A DNA stretch of 9,074 nucleotides. Source: JBBRHH01 sp038222915. GTDB lineage: Bacteria > Planctomycetota > Phycisphaerae > Tepidisphaerales > Tepidisphaeraceae. A model generated the notes under the pieces. It did not search any database. It saw only the letters and a program-made list of their open reading frames with translations, and was not told the DNA's origin. Positions 1-5,868 of this stretch are shown here, in pieces (the stretch's first letter is position 1; the number at the start of each line of letters is the position of its first letter). The position numbers were made by a program, and so were the translations under genes. The stretch covers positions 1 to 9,074 of the forward strand of contig JBBRHH010000226.1 in the NCBI GenBank assembly GCA_038222915.1, read 5' to 3'.

Positions 1-75
1 ACGCGGGCGTTTCGAGTCTTTTTCTGCGCTCACCGCGATGACAACTCGGGGGGTTACGCTTGGATAGGGACTAAC

Positions 76-80
76 GGAAG
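76..80 (+). promoter_or_regulatory. Shine-Dalgarno for the 88 start
   Basis: GGAAG lies 7 bases before the ATG at 88. It is the main reason to prefer this start, because the reading frame is open to the left edge of the window. Confidence 0.5.
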
Positions 81-87
81 TATTTTC

Positions 88-1212
88 ATGAGACTCTCAT
101 TTAGATCGTTTTCCCGCCCACCGAAGCAGAAACAGACCCCATTTGTAGTGGTAATTGTGATTGCAGCGTTCACGTTGGCCGCATATGCTAGAACTAGAAT
201 TCCGGTCACGGTGAAGGAACCGCGCGATGTCGCATTTTTCGCTGTTTCCGGAAGCGGCTTTGCTGCAGAGTCGAGCGGAGCCGCAGTTGTAGTGTGGGAC
301 GAGCAGCGCCAGGCCCTAACACAACCTCTGAGTATGCGGGACGCGAACTGGTCTGCTCAAGCGCTATTCTTATCAATCGGTTCACATCCATTGTGTGCGG
401 GGATCTTTTCTAATAAGAAGTCAGCGGTGAGCCAAGGAGCGGTATTCGACTTAGAAACGCGCAAAGAGTTATGGCATTTCGATATTAGCGAGGATCCGAT
501 TCAAGAAGTTCTGGGCTTTGCTGGCGATCATTTTATGTACACAACCATCGCGCGATCGATAAAAGATATTAACGCAAAGACAGGTGCTTGCGGCTTATCA
601 TCGAATTTCGACAATTCGCAGATATTTTCAGATAGCGCATGGCAACACACGCAGATTGACAGGGCGCTCCAAACCTATGTCATATGCATGGCTGACAAAC
701 TGGTTGCTAGATCCATGCACGGCAAGGACGTTTGGAAGAAAACGTCTTCCGAAGGCCAACCGTATAGATATCCGAGTCAGTCAAAGATATCCAATGTTGT
801 GGCAATTGTCGATATTTCCACGCATATGCTTTTTGTAATTAAGATGGAAGACGGCTCGATGATCGGAAGCATAAAAGATGTAACGGTCGATGACGTACGT
901 GCAGTCTCGCCTGATGGCCACATCATCGCTATCGCATCGAAAGATGGAATGGTGTTACACTCCCTTTCAGGAAAGACGGTTCCGCTGCAGCCCCCGCAGC
1001 CGGATAGCGAATGTGGCTTCACTGAAAATGGCGAGTCTCTTTGGTGCCTTCCCGCATTTAAGTTAGGTAAACTCAATAATGTGGACAACACAGCTATGCT
1101 CAATCGAAATACTAACGTTGCTAGCCGTTTCAATGTGACGACCGGAAAAGTTATCAATAACATTGACCTCAGTCTCGGAGATGTGAAGACGTCTCCAACA
1201 ACAATGCCGTGA
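88..1212 (+). CDS. Membrane-anchored protein with weak beta-propeller (WD40/PQQ-like) repeats, function unknown
   Basis: I do not recognise a specific family. The 374-residue product starts with a basic stretch (R2, R6, R10, K13, K15), then a hydrophobic segment at about residues 18-34 (PFVVVIVIAAFTLAAYA). This suits an uncleaved signal anchor or a signal peptide, with the rest outside the cytoplasmic membrane. The body has propeller-like pieces: a stretch near residues 270-295 of the form AVSPDGHIIAIASKDG, resembling a WD40 blade, and others such as GAVFDLETRKELWHFD, resembling PQQ-type blades. I see no catalytic motif. The ATG at 88 is preceded by GGAAG at 76-80 with a 7-base gap, which supports this start. 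The frame is, however, open back to base 1, so an upstream start cannot be excluded. GC content is visibly lower than in the genes to the right (27 of 60 bases in 541-600, against 40 of 60 in 3481-3540), and codon choice is mixed rather than C-ending. This suggests later acquisition. The coding assignment is fairly safe; the fold is tentative. Confidence 0.75.
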   Translation: MRLSFRSFSRPPKQKQTPFVVVIVIAAFTLAAYARTRIPVTVKEPRDVAFFAVSGSGFAAESSGAAVVVWDEQRQALTQPLSMRDANWSAQALFLSIGSHPLCAGIFSNKKSAVSQGAVFDLETRKELWHFDISEDPIQEVLGFAGDHFMYTTIARSIKDINAKTGACGLSSNFDNSQIFSDSAWQHTQIDRALQTYVICMADKLVARSMHGKDVWKKTSSEGQPYRYPSQSKISNVVAIVDISTHMLFVIKMEDGSMIGSIKDVTVDDVRAVSPDGHIIAIASKDGMVLHSLSGKTVPLQPPQPDSECGFTENGESLWCLPAFKLGKLNNVDNTAMLNRNTNVASRFNVTTGKVINNIDLSLGDVKTSPTTMP

Positions 1213-1235
1213 GATTAGTCGGTGCAATCCTTGAT

Positions 1236-1239
1236 GGAG
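1236..1239 (+). promoter_or_regulatory. Shine-Dalgarno that fixes the 1247 start
   Basis: GGAG lies 7 bases before the ATG at 1247. That ATG opens a typical signal peptide (MNRILILPILWVTVAVAA). The site shows that translation of the next gene is meant to begin here rather than at the internal ATG at 1461, so the gene must change frame to be read through. Confidence 0.6.
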
Positions 1240-1246
1240 TAATGCC

Positions 1247-2102
1247 ATGAATCGCATCTTAATCCTTCCGATATTGTGGGTGACCGTCGCTGTCGCCGCC
1301 GACCAGCCCAAGTCCCCCGAGCCCCCCCCCTTTCTCCCAACTAATCATATCCAAAGACCCGGCCATCGCCGACGCGGCCCTCGCGGCCCTGCGCGCCAAG
1401 CTCGACGCCTTCGATCAAAACTGCGTCAACGAACTCCGCAACGACGGCTTCAAAAATCTCATGACCACAAAGAGATACGACGTCGCCGCCGAGTTCAGCC
1501 AGAAAGCCTTCCTCTGTTCTCCCCACGAGACCGGCGTCATCGAGCCATTCCTGGGCATCCGCTACGACGCCCTGCGACTCGCCGGCAAGAACGAAGAGGC
1601 ACTCGTCGCCGCCAAGCAACTCTACAACGTCTGTTCTCCCCAAAACACTTCCGATGCGATCATGCGCGTCTCGGCTGCCCTCCGCGCCGCCCGTCCCGAT
1701 GACAAGGAGGCCGTCAACCGATTCAAGGCAGAGCAGATGAACGGCGCAACCACCCAACCCTACGCCGGCAAAGACGCCCTCACCGCCACCCCGCCCCCCG
1801 CCACCCAGCCCACCGTCCTCTCCACCATCAAGATCGATCCCAAACCCTTCGAAGCTGCCATTAACGTCCAATTCACCGAGAGCTACGACAGCCTCACCGC
1901 CCGCGGCAACCTCTTTCTCCTCTCCGACAAACCCAAGGAGGCCATGGACTTCTTCGAGCGCGCCTACTCCGTCTGCAACGACGATCGCCTCGCCCCCGCC
2001 ACTGAAAACATCGCCCGCTGCATGCGCGCCATCGACGGCTCCATCGGCCGCTCCAACGCCTGGATTCTCTCCCTCCGCCCAGCCAAGCAGGAACAGAAGT
2101 AG
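1247..2102 (+). CDS. Secreted helical-repeat (TPR-like) protein, paralogue A, interrupted by a frame change at a C9 run
   Basis: No named family is recognised. Translation from 1247 gives a signal peptide (hydrophobic residues 4-17, likely cleavage around AVAA-D), then a Pro-rich linker that reaches nine C at 1322-1330. Past that run this frame turns into Arg/Pro-rich nonsense. The frame one base later continues sensibly (SQLIISKDPAIADAALAALR and onward) through 1461 to the TAG at 2100-2102. Removing one C gives 855 bases, a continuous 284-residue protein close to the 294 residues of the next gene. The two align over most of their length. Both have a 'DALRLAGKNEEAL'-type helix pair, a GATTQP motif (residues 166-171 here) and the C-terminal pattern ARCMRAIDGSIGRSNAWILSL. 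The helical pieces look TPR-like and the protein is probably extracytoplasmic. The uninterrupted downstream part with its own ATG is 1461-2102, but no Shine-Dalgarno supports that start. The cause may be a homopolymer sequencing error, a slippage-prone (phase-variable) tract, or a real inactivating insertion. Confidence 0.7.
1322..1330 (+). repeat. Homopolymer of nine C at the frame change
   Basis: Nine consecutive C between G1321 and T1331 lie at the junction between the signal-peptide frame and the frame of the mature protein. Eight C would restore one frame. It is the longest single-base run I see in the window. Confidence 0.9.
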
Positions 2103-2111
2103 CCGGGAAAC

Positions 2112-2116
2112 AGGAG
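2112..2116 (+). promoter_or_regulatory. Shine-Dalgarno for the 2127 start
   Basis: AGGAG lies 10 bases before the ATG at 2127, inside the 24-base gap after the preceding stop codon. This suits translation from a shared mRNA. Confidence 0.5.
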
Positions 2117-2126
2117 ACTCGAAACG

Positions 2127-3011
2127 ATGCGTTCCTCAACTCCAAAACCCGGCTTTCCGATTGCGACCGCAGTAACAGCGCTCTTGCTCATCGCCTCCTC
2201 CACCTTCGCCGCCATCAACCCAAAAGACCCCACCACCCCCAACACCATCTCGGCCGCAATAAAAGCCGCCGACGCAAAGCAACTCCCCGCCCTCATCCTG
2301 GAAATCAAACAGGCCCTCTTCCAGGACCCCGGCCAGGTCAGCTACATCCTGCGCACCAGTTGGCTAAGCGCCCTCATCGCCGCCCACCACCACACCCAGG
2401 CCGCCGACCTCGCCTTCGAAGCCATTCTCGCCGATCCGCAGGACACCAGCGCCGTCTTCGATCTCCAGGACATCCGCGTTCACGCCCTCCTCCTCTCCGG
2501 CGATGTCGCCCAGGCCCTTGCCCAGTCCAAAGCGCTCTTCAACGTTGCCTCCATGGAACACACCGAGCAGGCCCTCTCCACCGTCGCCGCCTGCCTCGCC
2601 GCCGCCTACCCCAACGACCGCGCCATCATCCGCCGCTTCAGTGAGGAGCAGATCATCGGTGCGACCACCCAGCCTTCCCACTCCAAAGCGCCCGACCAAG
2701 ACGACCCATCCAAAATCGTCTCCACCCTCAAGTCAATCCACATCGACCCTGCCCCCTACGAAGAAACGCTCAACACACTTGACCCTGCCGAGCAGCAACA
2801 CGCGCGGTCCCGCGCCAATCTCCTCCTCCTCGCCGGCAAGCCCGCCGAGGCCGAAGCCCTCATGCAGAAATCCCTGGAACACGAGCTCACCGAAGGCGAT
2901 CGAAAACCCGACGACGTCGGCCGCGCCGCCGAGGAAGTCGCCCGCTGCATCAAGGCCCAGGACGGACTCCTCGGCCGAGCCAATCGATACCTCCTCACCC
3001 TTCAGTTCTAA
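2127..3011 (+). CDS. Secreted helical-repeat (TPR-like) protein, paralogue B, function unknown
   Basis: This is a 294-residue protein with a signal peptide (hydrophobic stretch about residues 11-28, likely cleavage near STFA-A), so probably exported. The rest is almost all alpha-helical by composition. TPR-like helix pairs occur around residues 92-137 (ADLAFEAILADP, then HALLLSGDVAQALAQSKALF) and 228-251 (RANLLLLAGKPAEAEALMQK). A spacer near 176-200 contains GATTQP (178-183). The C-terminus carries ARCIKAQDGLLGRANRYLLTL. Every one of these landmarks has a counterpart in the gene immediately upstream, so the two are tandem duplicates. I do not recognise the family, and no catalytic residues are evident. 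A scaffold or protein-interaction role at the cell surface or in the periplasm is an inference from the repeats. The gene lies 24 bases after its paralogue and 29 bases before a membrane glycosyltransferase-like gene, so the three probably form one transcription unit. Codon third positions are strongly C-biased. Confidence 0.8.
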   Translation: MRSSTPKPGFPIATAVTALLLIASSTFAAINPKDPTTPNTISAAIKAADAKQLPALILEIKQALFQDPGQVSYILRTSWLSALIAAHHHTQAADLAFEAILADPQDTSAVFDLQDIRVHALLLSGDVAQALAQSKALFNVASMEHTEQALSTVAACLAAAYPNDRAIIRRFSEEQIIGATTQPSHSKAPDQDDPSKIVSTLKSIHIDPAPYEETLNTLDPAEQQHARSRANLLLLAGKPAEAEALMQKSLEHELTEGDRKPDDVGRAAEEVARCIKAQDGLLGRANRYLLTLQF

Positions 3012-3040
3012 AAACACTCCACCAACGCGCAAACCAGCTC

Positions 3041-5008
3041 ATGCAATTAGTAGGGGATCAATCGTCCACCGCGCTTCATGAAGTCACGCCTGCGGCGGCT
3101 GACCTTACAGCCGCCACCAACCCCGACACACTCTTGCATCCCGAGCCCACATGGGAGCGCCGCCTCTATCTCCTCGCCGCCGTCGCATTCACCCTCTTCT
3201 ACCTCGCCTTCCACGCCGCCTACTTCGTCCCCTGCCACCCCGGCGTAGATCAAAACGGCTACCTCATCGGCGGCCGCATGCTCGCCCAGCACCACTCCAC
3301 CCGCATGGACGCGATCAACCCCGACACCGGCAAAGTAGACCCCTTCCTCTTCGTCGGAGAAATGTGGGTCGGCATCGATCTCGGCACCGACAAACAACGC
3401 TTCTATCCAAAGTATCCCATCGGCCTCCCCGCCCTCGTCGCCGTCTGCCTTAAGATCGGCGGTGTTGTCCACGGCCCCGTCCTCGCCTACTGGATCAATC
3501 CCGTCTGCACCGCCCTCGCCGTCTTCGCCGCCTTCCTCCTCGCCCGGCTCATCACCGGCTCCTTCGCCGCCTTCCTCGCCATGGCCGTCATGGCCACCAA
3601 TCCCGTCACCATCAATCACGCCAACAATCCCAACTCCCACGCCTCCACCCTCTGCTTCGTCACCTGGGGCATGTACCTCCTCCTCCGCTGGTGGCAACAC
3701 GGCAACACCCTCCGCGCCGCCTCCCCCATCCGCTCCGCCCTCTGCATCAGCCTTGCCGGCTTCCTCCTCGGTTACGCCGCCACCATCCGCTACACCGAAG
3801 GAATGCTCATCCTTCCCATCCTCTGCGTAATCCTCTTCAGCCTGCGCCGCCAGCGTCAATATTGCCTCGAAGTCGCCCTCCTCCTCTTCTGGTGGCTCGT
3901 CCCCCTCATCATCCTCGCCTCCTTCAACCTCGCCGCCATGGGCCACTGGACCGGTTACGACCCCACCAACGAAAGCTCCGGCTTCAGATGGGAGTACTTC
4001 AGCATCAACTGGTACACCATGCTCCACCAGCTCCACGACATCGGCCTCATCTTCGTCTTCCCGCTCGCCTGTGCCGGCCTACTCATGATGTTCGCCTGGA
4101 ACTGGCGCATCGCCACCGTCCTCGCCCTCTGGATCTTCCCCTGCCTCCTCCTTTACACCGGCTATTACTGGGCGCCCGACTGGAACACCAACACCGGCTA
4201 CCTCCGCTTCTTTCTCACCGTCTTCCCCGCCCTCTGCCTCTGCGCTTTCTGGCTCCTCTCCCGCCTCCACGGCGCAATCCGCCTTCCAAACCCTCGCCTC
4301 TCCAAAAGCTTCAGCACCATCACCGCCGGCATCCTCGCCGCCGCCGCCATTGGCGTCAGCCTCCGCCCTGCCATCGCCGAAATCGACCAGGACCAGCACA
4401 GCCGCCTTCTCAGCAACGATGCCAGCCGCCAGATTCTCGAGGCCCTCGACCACGTCCACTGCCCGCCCCGCGACGCCGTCCTTTTCACCCAGGACGAATG
4501 GTTCCTGCATCATCTCCAGTTCGTCTGCGACGCCCGTCTCTACAACAGCACAATGTTCAAGGAAGACTGGGTCCGCAACCTCACCAACATGGACCCCGCA
4601 AAGCCGCAGGTCTGGGACCCCGGCCGAAGACAAGCCCTCGCCACCTACCTCGACCAGCGCCTACAGCAGCGAACGAATCTGCCCGCAGGATCATTAAGAG
4701 GCGAGCGCCTCGGCACCGAAATGTTCGCCCTGCTAAGCGATGAACGCCGCGCCATCATCGAAGCGGCGTTAAACAACCACCACCGCGTCTTCCTCATTAC
4801 CCAGAACGCATCCGCCGCCGACTTCCACCGCATGGCCGACCCGCGCTTCTTCGAAACAAAACTGATTTCAACCTGGAACTGCTCGGCCCCCCGCCCCACC
4901 CGCGACGACCCCAAACCCTTCGAACGTCGTCAACCCAACATCACCGTCGACCGCAGTCACGGCCAAGTGGTTGAAGTGACCGCCAAGCCCGCCAGTGACC
5001 ACCACTAA
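3041..5008 (+). CDS. Multi-pass membrane protein, GT-C/PMT (GT39, ArnT)-like glycosyltransferase
   Basis: This 655-residue protein has about 11-12 predicted membrane segments (roughly residues 41-62, 125-142, 147-170, 175-190, 200-216, 231-247, 252-267, 276-298, 334-352, 357-374, 386-407 and 424-441). A soluble C-terminal region of about 210 residues follows. The layout suits GT-C enzymes, which use polyprenyl-phosphate sugars on the outer face of the membrane. The first external loop holds Asp70 in CHPGVDQNGYLIGGRML, where these enzymes normally carry the catalytic acidic residue. The second motif YPKYPIGLPAL (122-132) resembles their PP-L loop signature. Only one acidic residue is visible in place of the usual DE pair, so the assignment is by architecture and the donor and acceptor are unknown. 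The ATG at 3041 has no clear Shine-Dalgarno, and the first 40 residues precede the first membrane helix. It follows the two secreted paralogues by 29 bases, so it may act on surface glycans or proteins related to them (inference). A plain hydrophobic transporter is less likely. Confidence 0.7.
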   Translation: MQLVGDQSSTALHEVTPAAADLTAATNPDTLLHPEPTWERRLYLLAAVAFTLFYLAFHAAYFVPCHPGVDQNGYLIGGRMLAQHHSTRMDAINPDTGKVDPFLFVGEMWVGIDLGTDKQRFYPKYPIGLPALVAVCLKIGGVVHGPVLAYWINPVCTALAVFAAFLLARLITGSFAAFLAMAVMATNPVTINHANNPNSHASTLCFVTWGMYLLLRWWQHGNTLRAASPIRSALCISLAGFLLGYAATIRYTEGMLILPILCVILFSLRRQRQYCLEVALLLFWWLVPLIILASFNLAAMGHWTGYDPTNESSGFRWEYFSINWYTMLHQLHDIGLIFVFPLACAGLLMMFAWNWRIATVLALWIFPCLLLYTGYYWAPDWNTNTGYLRFFLTVFPALCLCAFWLLSRLHGAIRLPNPRLSKSFSTITAGILAAAAIGVSLRPAIAEIDQDQHSRLLSNDASRQILEALDHVHCPPRDAVLFTQDEWFLHHLQFVCDARLYNSTMFKEDWVRNLTNMDPAKPQVWDPGRRQALATYLDQRLQQRTNLPAGSLRGERLGTEMFALLSDERRAIIEAALNNHHRVFLITQNASAADFHRMADPRFFETKLISTWNCSAPRPTRDDPKPFERRQPNITVDRSHGQVVEVTAKPASDHH

Positions 5009-5083
5009 AGGAAATGCGCAAGCCCTTTGACGTGCAATTCCAGTTCACCGCTATCCCAACGTAATGCCCCCCCACCCCTCTTC

Positions 5084-5092
5084 TGCTATATT
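5084..5092 (+). promoter_or_regulatory. Possible extended -10 promoter of the yebC-type gene
   Basis: TGCTATATT matches the extended -10 pattern (TGn followed by TATATT at 5087-5092). No convincing -35 lies 17 bases upstream. The element ends 10 bases before the ATG at 5103, so a transcript starting about 7 bases downstream would have almost no 5' leader. This agrees with the lack of a Shine-Dalgarno. It is based on pattern only. Confidence 0.35.
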
Positions 5093-5102
5093 CCCCACCA
5101 AT

Positions 5103-5834
5103 ATGGGACGCCAATGGCTACACGCAAAACGACTGGTCGCCGGCCTCAAAAAGGCCAAGGCCAACACCAAGCTGGTGCGTGAAATCACGCTCGCCGCCAG
5201 GGCCGGTGATTCCGACCCCGCCATGAACGCCCGGCTTTTTGCGGCCGTCGAAAAGGCGAAAAAAGAGAGCGTTCCCAAGGACGCCATCGAACGCGCCATT
5301 AAAAAAGGGTCCGGCGTCGGCGACGACAAGCTGGTAATGGAATACGTCGTCTATGAAGGGCGCGCACCGCACAACGTCCCCGTACTCGTTGAGGTCTACA
5401 CCGACAACGTCAATCGCACCGCGCCCGAAATCCGCGTGCTGTTCCGAAAAGGCCAGCTCGCCTCGTCGGGGGCCAACAAGTTCGTCTTCGATCAAGTCGG
5501 CCTCGTCGAAGCCCACCACCCCGACGCGACAATCGACCTCGAAGAGGCCGCCATCGAAGCCGGAGCCAACGAAGTCCAGCCGCTGACCCGCGAACAAAAC
5601 GACGACATCCCCAAAGACTCGGCCGGCGCAAAGTTCATCTGCGATCGCACCGAAGTCGCAACCGTTTCCAAGTGGCTTGCAGCCAACGGATGGACAGTCA
5701 TCACCAGCGAAATCGGCTTCATTCCCAAAGTGATTCCCCAACTCACCGAGGCCCAGCAGCAGGAAGTCGGCGAGTTCCTGCAGGAACTCGATGAGCACGA
5801 CGACGTGCACCGCGTCTGGGCCGCCGTATCGTAA
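5103..5834 (+). CDS. yebC: YebC/PmpR-family protein (transcription or translation regulator)
   Basis: The 243-residue product matches the family's usual length of about 240-250. The N-terminal helical domain (1-75) carries the hallmarks KLVREITLAAR (23-33), DPAMNARLFAAVEKAK (38-53) and PKDAIERAIKKGSG (58-71). Domains two and three follow with YVVYEG (81-86), EVYTDNVNRTAPEIR (97-111), EEAAIEAGANEV (147-158), ending in a DDVHRVWA tail. Members are described as DNA-binding regulators (PmpR) or as ribosome-associated factors that relieve stalling. Which applies here cannot be read from sequence. A longer reading from 5064 would add 13 residues absent from the family (MPPHPSSAIFPTN), so 5103 is preferred. 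The usual Gly-rich YEGYGPGG loop is YEGRAPHN here, a variant I believe is typical of a divergent subgroup. The strand bias toward C is milder than in its neighbours (22 C and 17 G in 5521-5580). It lies 94 bases after the membrane protein gene and converges on the next gene. Confidence 0.93.
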   Translation: MGRQWLHAKRLVAGLKKAKANTKLVREITLAARAGDSDPAMNARLFAAVEKAKKESVPKDAIERAIKKGSGVGDDKLVMEYVVYEGRAPHNVPVLVEVYTDNVNRTAPEIRVLFRKGQLASSGANKFVFDQVGLVEAHHPDATIDLEEAAIEAGANEVQPLTREQNDDIPKDSAGAKFICDRTEVATVSKWLAANGWTVITSEIGFIPKVIPQLTEAQQQEVGEFLQELDEHDDVHRVWAAVS

Positions 5835-5868
5835 ATGGGCAGCGACTACGACCCCACCGCGCACCCCC

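Noticed and set aside
1..87. Possible C-terminal end of an upstream gene, or an N-terminal extension of the 88 gene
   Set aside because: One frame ends in TAG at 65-67 and another is open into the 88 gene, but 87 bases are too few to recognise either as coding. The Shine-Dalgarno at 76-80 favours the 88 start.
1461..2102. Reading the first paralogue as a separate 213-residue gene starting at 1461
   Set aside because: No Shine-Dalgarno or signal peptide at 1461, and the frame upstream of it already encodes plausible protein that matches the pattern of the paralogue. The signal peptide and ribosome site are at 1247.
3047..4036. Long minus-strand open frame (329 codons), very acidic and Gly/Glu-rich, opposite the membrane protein gene
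   Set aside because: Low-complexity Glu/Gly/Asp composition is what antisense reading of C-ending codons gives. The plus-strand frame has membrane helices and GT-C features over the same bases.
3691..4743. Plus-strand frame (350 codons) rich in Arg, Pro and His within the membrane protein gene
   Set aside because: Arg/Pro/His-rich out-of-frame shadow of a GC-rich gene, with no domain features.
5027..5057. TTGACG at 5027-5032 as a -35 with a -10 at about 5050-5057
   Set aside because: The bases at the proper spacing (GCTATC or CTATCC) are a poor -10. The TGCTATATT further down is a better candidate.
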